Positions 44,132 through 56,101 of a stretch of 64,000 nt of DNA are shown in pieces. Source of the DNA: Trichobilharzia regenti (taxonomy: Eukaryota > Platyhelminthes > Trematoda > Strigeidida > Schistosomatidae); NCBI GenBank assembly GCA_944472135.2, contig OX235265.1:95760984-95824983 (forward strand), written 5' to 3'. Numbering within the stretch: position 1 is the stretch's first letter; each line of letters starts with the position of its first letter. The position numbers were made by a program, and so were the translations under genes. Below the pieces are notes generated by a model. The model ran no database searches and had not been told where the DNA came from. It worked only from the letters and a program-made list of their open reading frames with translations.

Positions 44132-45075
44132 AATTTCAAGAATTATATGACAATAAGCAGTAAATAAATTTCAGAGCAAACACGTGCAAAAATGTCACCA
44201 ATTTCGAACGTACCGCCAATTTCAAATATATATAAATACACTCATTGTCTGAACTAGGCTGTATAGTTCTTGAATTGTAGAATTGTCCTCCAGGTTGAGC
44301 GGGAAAATCGACTTCGTTTCGTTTTCATCCCGTGGTTGTTGGCATTCGATAACCAACCAATATTGAGGTAAGTACAACTTCTACAAGGGATTCAAAGCTG
44401 TTTTAGAAAAGTAAAAGTGCTGAGGTGAATCAATAAAGTGTAATGAAATGGGTAAGTGCAAGTATCACTAATAAATGCATTAATAAAATAAACTCCCTAG
44501 GCTGACAACGTTCATTTGCAGTGTATAATGCTTCCTGTACAGTTTGAACTATCATGATGTCCACTTTTGGTTTTAATACATTTTTTCCTCATGCCGGTTT
44601 TTTTTACTTTGTGCCTTTTTGTGCATTCGGTGCACAACCGTACCCTACAGAGAATAGGAATAAAATAAGTCCAATCAAATTCATAAAAAGCTATAAAATG
44701 TTAGGTTTAATGAGATATAATGAGGATCAAGTAAAGACGTTATTAGAAAATGAATGAGATAAGACATTGTGAAGTGGTACTTAAAGATCCGACAATGGAT
44801 AGCAAGTTAGTTTATAAGATGCCCCATAAATCTGTGCAGATCCCACATGGTCGCATCTCAACAATAGGCTGGGCGAATGGTATATATTAAAAGGTAGAAG
44901 CATGATCTGTCAAGGCGTTCATTATTATCTTTTTCAAGATAAAGATCTAAGCCCTCATAAAAATCAGAAATATCTCGAGCCTTCAAATTTCATATTGCTG
45001 TTCCTGCAGAATGGGGTGATTCACCTTAGTGACCACCACCATATCCACTGATCAGCTAGCGCCACCCTCCCTCCT

Positions 45076-47594
45076 ATCATAGATATCCAGGTTTATTGGC
45101 GCTGTATAGGCAGTGATTTGGATTTTGACGTATTCCGCAGAGAGTCTCCGTGTCCATGTGAAGTATATACATGCTTTGAATAGACTACTTTGTTGGCTCC
45201 TACCCCCACTGAGTGTTTACAACAGCAGCTGTGGATTTATGTATTTCCTTGCCATTTTGGATAAAACATCGCCGCATTCTTTTTGGGAAGGAGACCAGTT
45301 GGTGGATTATAAATGATGTCCAAGTAACTTTTATCTTTTCATGTGGTGTTGCGGTAAGTTTCGACCTTGTTTTCTCATATTTCATTCGTATGTTGGTTAT
45401 GGTTCGCCCCTTGTATCAGGTAGACATAGTTCGATCGACTCTTAATTGAATGGGTGTTATTGTATGACTGCTGCTTTTTTGTTTGGAATTATAATTAGAG
45501 GCAAAACAAACAACAGGTGTATTCTCTAATTTCATACATTAAATGACAACAAATAAGGCGAATAATTCCAGGAGTATATCAGAAACTGTCAATGTCCAGG
45601 TCTAACTACACTGAACTTTACACTGTCCTTAGAAGACTTTAAGGAACTATGAGCAATAACCAATGCGATAAACCAGAACACAAATTGGTGGCTCAAGAAC
45701 CCTTTATTCTTGCACCAATACAGAGCCAAAAATAAGGTTATTGTACACAAAGTCTAATAATAAATGTCATAATAATAAATCACGATAATACTTCTGATAC
45801 TTACTTGAACATCATTTATAATCCACCAACTGGTCTCCTTCCCAAAAGGAATGCGGCGATGTTTTATCCAAAATGGCAAGGAAATACATAAATCCACAGC
45901 TGCTGTTGTAAACACTCAGTGGGGGTAGGAGCCAACAAAGTAGTCTATTCAAAGCATGTATATACTTCACATGGACACGGAGACTCTCTGCGGAATACGT
46001 CAAAATCCAAATCACTGCCTATACAGCGCCAATAAACCTGGATATCTATGATATAACGAAAACATGCTGAAAGCTGCATCTCAGATCAAGTTGATTCATT
46101 CGATGGTAATGATCTACTCCTGCATGCCTTATTCGACATCTTGAATGGAATGGTTCGCAGTTATTCTGATACTAGATCGAAAAGAACAAAATATTCACCG
46201 GTTGCTGAATCAAAAGTACTTCTTTGCATGTTTAACTGTATTCTAACTGCTATGATTAGTTCCAAACCTTTTATCTCATAATCACTCAAATTCCAGGAAC
46301 GATCCAATTCTACCATTTAAAGACACCGGCAAACATGCTGTAAATGAGCATTCATGATCTGAAATGAAGAAGCAACTGGTTTTCAAACAGTTTTCAACAT
46401 TTTACTCAACTTCCGAGTACAGTCCGCCATGCAGACACAAATGGCGCAAATGGAGGATTCTGGAATCGACCTCAGCGCCATTTGATGCAATGACACAACC
46501 CAACGTGACCTTATCTAGTTTTCGCCTCCACGATCAAATATACTTCCGGTTATGAAACTACGATAAGACTGCTGAAAAATGGAATAGATATATCACTGAT
46601 CTGAACATGTGATAATAATGTTATGTATTTCATACAAATTTAAAACATTTCCATGAAAATGTATGGCCTTTTTTACAGGCACGATCAAGTAAGATATAGT
46701 CTCAATTCTCAGATTGTCTACAAGTTAATCATATTTCAACTGTTAAATATTTGATACATGTAATACACTCGTTGTCTGAACTAGGCCGTATAATTCTTGA
46801 ATTGTAGAATTGTCCTCCAGGTTGAGCGGGAAAATCGACTTCGTTTCGTTTTCATCCCGTGGTTGTTGGCATTCGATAACCAACCAATATTGAGGTAAGT
46901 ACAACTTCTACAAGGGATTCAAAGCTGTTTTAGAAAAGTAAAAGTGCTGAGGTGAATCAATAAAGTGTAATGAAATGGGTAAGTGCAAGTATCACTAATA
47001 AATGCATTAATAAAATAAACTCCCTAGGCTGACAACGTTCATTTGCAATGTATAATGCTACACGTATATCTCGTACTATCATGATGTCCACTTTTGGTTT
47101 TAATACATTTATCCTCAGTTGTGCCAGTTGTTTTTCTTTTATACCTTTTTGTGCATTTAGTGCACAGCCGTACCATTCAGAGTGTAGGAATATAATAAGC
47201 CATAAAGAGTTGTAAAATGTTAGTTTTAATGGAGTAAAATGAGGATCAAGTAAAGACGTTATTAGAAAATGAATGAGATAAGACATTGTGAAGTGGTACT
47301 TAAAGATCCGACAATGGATAGCAAGTTAGTTTATAAGATGCCCCATAAATCTGTGCAGATCCCACATGGTCGCATCTCAACAATAGGCTGGGCGAATGGT
47401 ATATATTAAAAGGTAGAAGCATGATCTGTCAAGGCGTTCATTATTATCTTTTTCAAGATAAAGATCTAAGCCCTCATAAAAATCAGAAATATCTCGAGCC
47501 TTCAAATTTCATATTGCTGTTCCTGCAGAATGGGGTGATTCACCTTAGTGACCACCACCATATCCACTGATCAGCTAGCGCCACCCTCCCTCCT
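45076..47594 (+). repeat. Tandem array, B unit (2519 bp)
   Basis: Arms 45076-45327 and 45801-46052. The MKKQLVF-type segment at 46364 has the B variant (STSAPFDAMTQ). It lacks the A-specific segment of about 475 bp and has its own variant of the segment at 47040-47240. Confidence 0.88.
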
Positions 47595-48571
47595 ATCATA
47601 GATATCCAGGTTTATTGGCGCTGTATAGGCAGTGATTTGGATTTTGACGTATTCCGCAGAGAGTCTCCGTGTCCATGTGAAGTATATACATGCTTTGAAT
47701 AGACTACTTTGTTGGCTCCTACCCCCACTGAGTGTTTACAACAGCAGCTGTGGATTTATGTATTTCCTTGCCATTTTGGATAAAACATCGCCGCATTCTT
47801 TTTGGGAAGGAGACCAGTTGGTGGATTATAAATGATGTCCAAGTAACTTTTATCTTTTCATGTGGTGTTGCGGTAAGTTTCGACCTTGTTTTCTCATATT
47901 TCATTCGTATGTTGGTTATGGTTCGCCCCTTGTATCAGGTAGACATAGTTCGATCGACTCTTAATTGAATGGGTGTTATTGTATGACTGCTGCTTTTTTG
48001 TTTGGAATTATAATTAGAGGCAAAACAAACAACAGGTGTATTCTCTAATTTCATACATTAAATGACAACAAATAAGGCGAATAATTCCAGGAGTATATCA
48101 GAAACTGTCAATGTCCAGGTCTAACTACACTGAACTTTACACTGTCCTTAGAAGACTTTAAGGAACTATGAGCAATAACCAATGCGATAAACCAGAACAC
48201 AAATTGGTGGCTCAAGAACCCTTTATTCTTGCACCAATACAGAGCCAAAAATAAGGTTATTGTACACAAAGTCTAATAATAAATGTCATAATAATAAATC
48301 ACGATAATACTTCTGATACTTACTTGAACATCATTTATAATCCACCAACTGGTCTCCTTCCCAAAAGGAATGCGGCGATGTTTTATCCAAAATGGCAAGG
48401 AAATACATAAATCCACAGCTGCTGTTGTAAACACTCAGTGGGGGTAGGAGCCAACAAAGTAGTCTATTCAAAGCATGTATATACTTCACATGGACACGGA
48501 GACTCTCTGCGGAATACGTCAAAATCCAAATCACTGCCTATACAGCGCCAATAAACCTGGATATCTATGAT
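47595..48571. repeat. 977-bp inverted-repeat module (252-bp arms, 473-bp spacer)
   Basis: The left arm begins ATCATAGATATCCAGG and the right arm ends with its reverse complement. Inner edges are GATGTCCAAGTAA (left) and TTACTTGAACATC (right). Only a few of 252 positions differ. In every complete unit the arms begin at the unit start and 725 bp later. The spacer holds LTR sequence, so arms and LTR were joined before amplification. Confidence 0.9.
48106..48318 (-). repeat. BEL-type LTR fragment inside the array unit
   Basis: 213 bp starting TGTCAATGTCC and ending CTTCTGATA, then directly the right arm. It equals 24155-24367 and aligns with 19680-19795 of BEL copy 2. It is present at the same place in all complete units (unit start plus 511 to 723). 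Confidence 0.75.
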
Positions 48572-49585
48572 ATAACGAAAACATGCTGAAAGCTGCATCT
48601 CAGATCAAGTTGATTCATTCGATGGTAATGATCTACTCCTGCATGCCTTATTCGACATCTTGAATGGAATGGTTCGCAGTTATTCTGATACTAGATCGAA
48701 AAGAACAAAATATTCACCGGTTGCTGAATCAAAAGTACTTCTTTGCATGTTTAACTGTATTCTAACTGCTATGATTAGTTCCAAACCTTTTATCTCATAA
48801 TCACTCAAATTCCAGGAACGATCCAATTCTACCATTTAAAGACACCGGCAAACATGCTGTAAATGAGCATTCATGATCTGAAATGAAGAAGCAACTGGTT
48901 TTCAAACAGTTTTCAACATTTTACTCAACTTCCGAGTACAGTCCGCCATGCAGACACAAATGGCGCAAATGGAGGATTCTGGAATCGACCCCAGCACCAT
49001 TTGATGCAGTGAAACAACCCAACGTGACCTTATCTAGTTTTCGCCTCCACAATCATATTTATTTCCTGTTATGAAACTACGATAAGACTGCTGAAAAATG
49101 GAATAGATATATCACTGATCTCAACATAATACATCAATAAACTTTAATCCAAGGGTGCTGTTCACAACAAAGTTATATAGGAGAATTGACTTCAAGCTTT
49201 CTTTTTCCCAGATATTTGTATTACATTCATCTGATGTCTGGGAATTTGTTAATTCGATGACAATAATTCTATACCTCTTTATATCCCACACAAACAGACA
49301 CTATAGCAGACTGTTCCGACTGCCTGTAATGACAGAGAGAACAACCAAACTGTAAATTCATCATACATCAAATTATGTGTAATTTATATAACAACTTATC
49401 CACGCCTGTACAATAGGTATGTTCCTGCATAAACAGAAAGAAATATATATTATTCTTTTCGATCTGAAACCAGAATAACCGCGAACCATTCCATTCAAAA
49501 TGTCGAATAGGCATGCAGGAGTAGATCATTACCATCGAATGAATCAACTTGATCTGAGACGCAGCTTTCAGTATGTTTTCGTTAT
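48572..49585. repeat. Second inverted repeat, A units only
   Basis: Arm 48572-48705 (ATAACGAAAACATGCTG...) pairs with 49453-49585 at roughly 90% identity, around a 747-bp loop. The right arm lies in the A-specific segment, so B units carry only the left arm and cannot form this hairpin. Confidence 0.8.
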
Positions 49586-50588
49586 GCAATAATAATGTAT
49601 ATTCTGATATAAACATGTAAATTTACATGAAAATGCATGCCATCTTTACAGGCACGATTAAGTATGATATAATATCAAATCGTAGATTGTCTACAAGTTA
49701 ATAATGTTTCAACAGTTAAATATTTGATACATATATATATATATATAAATACACTCATTGTCTGAACTAGGCCGTATAATTCTTGAATTGTAGAATTGTC
49801 CTCCAGGTTGAGCGGGAAAATCGACTTCGTTTCGTTTTCATCCCGTGGTTGTTGGCATTCGATAACCAACCAATATTGAGGTAAGTACAACTTCTACAAG
49901 GGATTCAAAGCTGTTTTAGAAAAGTAAAAGTGCTGAGGTGAATCAATAAAGTGTAATGAAATGGGTAAGTGCAAGTATCACTAATAAATGCATTAATAAA
50001 ATAAACTCCCTAGGCTGACAACGTTCATTTGCAGTGTATAATGCTTCCTGTACAGTTTGAACTATCATGATGTCCACTTTTGGTTTTAATACATTTTTTC
50101 CTCATGCCGGTTTTTTTTACTTTGTGCCTTTTTGTGCATTCGGTGCACAACCGTACCCTACAGAGAATAGGAATAAAATAAGTCCAATCAAATTCATAAA
50201 AAGCTATAAAATGTTAGGTTTAATGAGATATAATGAGGATCAAGTAAAGACGTTATTAGAAAATGAATGAGATAAGACATTGTGAAGTGGTACTTAAAGA
50301 TCCGACAATGGATAGCAAGTTAGTTTATAAGATGCCCCATAAATCTGTGCAGATCCCACATGGTCGCATCTCAACAATAGGCTGGGCGAATGGTATATAT
50401 TAAAAGGTAGAAGCATGATCTGTCAAGGCGTTCATTATTATCTTTTTCAAGATAAAGATCTAAGCCCTCATAAAAATCAGAAATATCTCGAGCCTTCAAA
50501 TTTCATATTGCTGTTCCTGCAGAATGGGGTGATTCACCTTAGTGACCACCACCATATCCACTGATCAGCTAGCGCCACCCTCCCTCCT

Positions 50589-53107
50589 ATCATAGATATC
50601 CAGGTTTATTGGCGCTGTATAGGCAGTGATTTGGATTTTGACGTATTCCGCAGAGAGTCTCCGTGTCCATGTGAAGTATATACATGCTTTGAATAGACTA
50701 CTTTGTTGGCTCCTACCCCCACTGAGTGTTTATAACAGCAGCTGTGGATTTATGTATTTCCTTGCCATTTTGGATAAAACATCGCCGCATTCCTTTTGGG
50801 AAGGAGACCAGTTGGTGGATTATAAATGATGTCCAAGTAACTTTTATCTTTTCATGTGGTGTTGCGGTAAGTTTCGACCTTGTTTTCTCATATTTCATTC
50901 GTATGTTGGTTATGGTTCGCCCCTTGTATCAGGTAGACATAGTTCGATCGACTCTTAATTGAATGGGTGTTATTGTATGACTGCTGCTTTTTTGTTTGGA
51001 ATTATAATTAGAGGCAAAACAAACAACAGGTGTATTCTCTAATTTCATACATTAAATGACAACAAATAAGGCGAATAATTCCAGGAGTATATCAGAAACT
51101 GTCAATGTCCAGGTCTAACTACACTGAACTTTACACTGTCCTTAGAAGACTTTAAGGAACTATGAGCAATAACCAATGCGATAAACCAGAACACAAATTG
51201 GTGGCTCAAGAACCCTTTATTCTTGCACCAATACAGAGCCAAAAATAAGGTTATTGTACACAAAGTCTAATAATAAATGTCATAATAATAAATCACGATA
51301 ATACTTCTGATACTTACTTGAACATCATTTATAATCCACCAACTGGTCTCCTTCCCAAAAGGAATGCGGCGATGTTTTATCCAAAATGGCAAGGAAATAC
51401 ATAAATCCACAGCTGCTGTTGTAAACACTCAGTGGGGGTAGGAGCCAACAAAGTAGTCTATTCAAAGCATGTATATACTTCACATGGACACGGAGACTCT
51501 CTGCGGAATACGTCAAAATCCAAATCACTGCCTATACAGCGCCAATAAACCTGGATATCTATGATATAACGAAAACATGCTGAAAGCTGCATCTCAGATC
51601 AAGTTGATTCATTCGATGGTAATGATCTACTCCTGCATGCCTTATTCGACATCTTGAATGGAATGGTTCGCAGTTATTCTGATACTAGATCGAAAAGAAC
51701 AAAATATTCACCGGTTGCTGAATCAAAAGTACTTCTTTGCATGTTTAACTGTATTCTAACTGCTATGATTAGTTCCAAACCTTTTATCTCATAATCACTC
51801 AAATTCCAGGAACGATCCAATTCTACCATTTAAAGACACCGGCAAACATGCTGTAAATGAGCATTCATGATCTGAAATGAAGAAGCAACTGGTTTTCAAA
51901 CAGTTTTCAACATTTTACTCAACTTCCGAGTACAGTCCGCCATGCAGACACAAATGGCGCAAATGGAGGATTCTGGAATCGACCTCAGCGCCATTTGATG
52001 CAATGACACAACCCAACGTGACCTTATCTAGTTTTCGCCTCCACGATCAAATATACTTCCGGTTATGAAACTACGATAAGACTGCTGAAAAATGGAATAG
52101 ATATATCACTGATCTGAACATGTGATAATAATGTTATGTATTTCATACAAATTTAAAACATTTCCATGAAAATGTATGGCCTTTTTTACAGGCACGATCA
52201 AGTAAGATATAGTCTCAATTCTCAGATTGTCTACAAGTTAATCATATTTCAACTGTTAAATATTTGATACATGTAATACACTCGTTGTCTGAACTAGGCC
52301 GTATAATTCTTGAATTGTAGAATTGTCCTCCAGGTTGAGCGGGAAAATCGACTTCGTTTCGTTTTCATCCCGTGGTTGTTGGCATTCGATAACCAACCAA
52401 TATTGAGGTAAGTACAACTTCTACAAGGGATTCAAAGCTGTTTTAGAAAAGTAAAAGTGCTGAGGTGAATCAATAAAGTGTAATGAAATGGGTAAGTGCA
52501 AGTATCACTAATAAATGCATTAATAAAATAAACTCCCTAGGCTGACAACGTTCATTTGCAATGTATAATGCTACACGTATATCTCGTACTATCATGATGT
52601 CCACTTTTGGTTTTAATACATTTATCCTCAGTTGTGCCAGTTGTTTTTCTTTTATACCTTTTTGTGCATTTAGTGCACAGCCGTACCATTCAGAGTGTAG
52701 GAATATAATAAGCCATAAAGAGTTGTAAAATGTTAGTTTTAATGGAGTAAAATGAGGATCAAGTAAAGACGTTATTAGAAAATGAATGAGATAAGACATT
52801 GTGAAGTGGTACTTAAAGATCCGACAATGGATAGCAAGTTAGTTTATAAGATGCCCCATAAATCTGTGCAGATCCCACATGGTCGCATCTCAACAATAGG
52901 CTGGGCGAATGGTATATATTAAAAGGTAGAAGCATGATCTGTCAAGGCGTTCATTATTATCTTTTTCAAGATAAAGATCTAAGCCCTCATAAAAATCAGA
53001 AATATCTCGAGCCTTCAAATTTCATATTGCTGTTCCTGCAGAATGGGGTGATTCACCTTAGTGACCACCACCATATCCACTGATCAGCTAGCGCCACCCT
53101 CCCTCCT
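50589..53107 (+). repeat. Tandem array, B unit (2519 bp)
   Basis: Arms 50589-50840 and 51314-51565. B variant segments at 51877 and 52470. Differs from the B unit at 45076 mainly in arm sites such as TATAACAG for TACAACAG. Confidence 0.88.
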
Positions 53108-56101
53108 ATCATAGATATCCAGGTTTATTGGCGCTGTATAGGCAGTGATTTGGATTTTGACGTATTCCGCAGAGAGTCTCCGTGTCCATGTGAAGTATAT
53201 ACATGCTTTGAATAGACTACTTTGTTGGCTCCTACCCCCACTGAGTGTTTACAACAGCAGCTGTGGATTTATGTATTTCCTTGCCATTTTGGATAAAACA
53301 TCGCCGCATTCCTTTTGGGAAGGAGACCAGTTGGTGGATTATAAATGATGTCCAAGTAACTTTTATCTTTTCGTGTGGTGTTGCGGTAAGTTTCGACCTT
53401 GTTTTCTCATATTTCATTCGTATGTTGGTTATGGTTCGCCCCTTGTATCAGGTAGACATAGTTCGATCGACTCTTAATTGAATGGGTGTTATTGTATGAC
53501 TGCTGCTTTTTTGTTTGGAATTATAATTAGAGGCAAAACAAACAACAGGTGTATTCTCTAATTTCATACATTAAATGACAACAAATAAGGCGAATAATTC
53601 CAGGAGTATATCAGAAACTGTCAATGTCCAGGTCTAACTACACTGAACTTTACACTGTCCTTAGAAGACTTTAAGGAACTATGAGCAATAACCAATGCGA
53701 TAAACCAGAACACAAATTGGTGGCTCAAGAACCCTTTATTCTTGCACCAATACAGAGCCAAAAATAAGGTTATTGTACACAAAGTCTAATAATAAATGTC
53801 ATAATAATAAATCACGATAATACTTCTGATACTTACTTGAACATCATTTATAATCCACCAACTGGTCTCCTTCCCAAAAGGAATGCGGCGATGTTTTATC
53901 CAAAATGGCAAGGAAATACATAAATCCACAGCTGCTGTTGTAAACACTCAGTGGGGGTAGGAGCCAACAAAGTAGTCTATTCAAAGCATGTATATACTTC
54001 ACATGGACACGGAGACTCTCTGCGGAATACGTCAAAATCCAAATCACTGCCTATACAGCGCCAATAAACCTGGATATCTATGATATAACGAAAACATGCT
54101 GAAAGCTGCATCTCAGATCAAGTTGATTCATTCGATGGTAATGATCTACTCCTGCATGCCTTATTCGACATCTTGAATGGAATGGTTCGCAGTTATTCTG
54201 ATACTAGATCGAAAAGAACAAAATATTCACCGGTTGCTGAATCAAAAGTACTTCTTTGCATGTTTAACTGTATTCTAACTGCTATGATTAGTTCCAAACC
54301 TTTTATCTCATAATCACTCAAATTCCAGGAACGATCCAATTCTACCATTTAAAGACACCGGCAAACATGCTGTAAATGAGCATTCATGATCTGAAATGAA
54401 GAAGCAACTGGTTTTCAAACAGTTTTCAACATTTTACTCAACTTCCGAGTACAGTCCGCCATGCAGACACAAATGGCGCAAATGGAGGATTCTGGAATCG
54501 ACCCCAGCACCATTTGATGCAGTGAAACAACCCAACGTGACCTTATCTAGTTTTCGCCTCCACAATCATATTTATTTCCTGTTATGAAACTACGATAAGA
54601 CTGCTGAAAAATGGAATAGATATATCACTGATCTCAACATAATACATCAATAAACTTTAATCCAAGGGTGCTGTTCACAACAAAGTTATATAGGAGAATT
54701 GACTTCAAGCTTTCTTTTTCCCAGATATTTGTATTACATTCATCTGATGTCTGGGAATTTGTTAATTCGATGACAATAATTCTATACCTCTTTATATCCC
54801 ACACAAACAGACACTATAGCAGACTGTTCCGACTGCCTGTAATGACAGAGAGAACAACCAAACTGTAAATTCATCATACATCAAATTATGTGTAATTTAT
54901 ATAACAACTTATCCACGCCTGTACAATAGGTATGTTCCTGCATAAACAGAAAGAAATATATATTATTCTTTTCGATCTGAAACCAGAATAACCGCGAACC
55001 ATTCCATTCAAAATGTCGAATAGGCATGCAGGAGTAGATCATTACCATCGAATGAATCAACTTGATCTGAGACGCAGCTTTCAGTATGTTTTCGTTATGC
55101 AATAATAATGTATATTCTGATATAAACATGTAAATTTACATGAAAATGCATGCCATCTTTACAGGCACGATTAAGTATGATATAATATCAAATCGTAGAT
55201 TGTCTACAAGTTAATAATGTTTCAACAGTTAAATATTTGATACATATATATATATATATAAATACACTCATTGTCTGAACTAGGCCGTATAATTCTTGAA
55301 TTGTAGAATTGTCCTCCAGGTTGAGCGGGAAAATCGACTTCGTTTCGTTTTCATCCCGTGGTTGTTGGCATTCGATAACCAACCAATATTGAGGTAAGTA
55401 CAACTTCTACAAGGGATTCAAAGCTGTTTTAGAAAAGTAAAAGTGCTAAGGTGAATCAATAAAGTGTAATGAAATGGGTAAGTGCAAGTATCACTAATAA
55501 ATGCATTAATAAAATAAACTCCCTAGGCTGACAACGTTCATTTGCAGTGTATAATGCTTCCTGTACAGTTTGAACTATCATGATGTCCACTTTTGGTTTT
55601 AATACATTTTTTCCTCATGCCGGTTTTTTTTACTTTGTGCCTTTTTGTGCATTCGGTGCACAACCGTACCCTACAGAGAATAGGAATAAAATAAGTCCAA
55701 TCAAATTCATAAAAAGCTATAAAATGTTAGGTTTAATGAGATATAATGAGGATCAAGTAAAGACGTTATTAGAAAATGAATGAGATAAGACATTGTGAAG
55801 TGGTACTTAAAGATCCGACAATGGATAGCAAGTTAGTTTATAAGATGCCCCATAAATCTGTGCAGATCCCACATGGTCGCATCTCAACAATAGGCTGGGC
55901 GAATGGTATATATTAAAAGGTAGAAGCATGATCTGTCAAGGCGTTCATTATTATCTTTTTCAAGATAAAGATCTAAGCCCTCATAAAAATCAGAAATATC
56001 TCGAGCCTTCAAATTTCATATTGCTGTTCCTGCAGAATGGGGTGATTCACCTTAGTGACCACCACCATATCCACTGATCAGCTAGCGCCACCCTCCCTCC
56101 T
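53108..56101 (+). repeat. Tandem array, A unit (2994 bp)
   Basis: Arms 53108-53359 and 53833-54084. Shares GGGAATTTGTT (about 54753) with the A unit at 47595, where other A copies have GGGATTTTGTT. One private change is TTCGTGTGG at 53372. Confidence 0.88.

Larger units (their letters stand above)
38781..44225 (-). mobile_element. CR1-like non-LTR retrotransposon, nearly intact, inserted in the array
   Basis: Minus-strand element of about 5.45 kb. The sense 3' end is an ATT microsatellite (plus-strand ATAATAATAATAATAATAG at 38781); the 5' end is near 44225. It lies in the (TA)n run that in other A units reads straight through to AAATACACTC, so the target duplication is a TATATATA-type word. 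ORF2 is open; ORF1 has one frameshift. About 970 bp of 3' non-coding sequence includes the ATT-tailed repeat (38781-39215). Confidence 0.87.
36628..45075 (+). repeat. Tandem array, A unit 1, interrupted by a CR1-like element
   Basis: An A unit (2994 bp) expanded by 5454 bp through the insertion at 38781-44225. Inverted arms lie at 36628-36879 and 37353-37604. Confidence 0.85.
47595..50588 (+). repeat. Tandem array, A unit (2994 bp), reference copy
   Basis: Order of parts: left arm 47595-47846; spacer 47847-48319 with the LTR fragment 48106-48318; right arm 48320-48571; second inverted-repeat arm 48572-48705; unique-looking stretch; MKKQLVF-type segment 48883-49074 (A variant STPAPFDAVKQ); second-arm partner 49453-49585; (TA)n run 49731-49746; a conserved 130-bp block ending GAGGTAAGTAC (49886); the variable segment 50067-50270; and a conserved 320-bp block up to the next left arm. 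Units of one type are almost identical to each other, a sign of recent amplification or conversion. Confidence 0.9.

Noticed and set aside
49800..49870. Hammerhead-like words (GATGA...CGAAAC...GTC) on the minus strand of array units
   Set aside because: There is no room for stem II between the two core parts (only AAAA), and no stem I pairing. The order of words is accidental.
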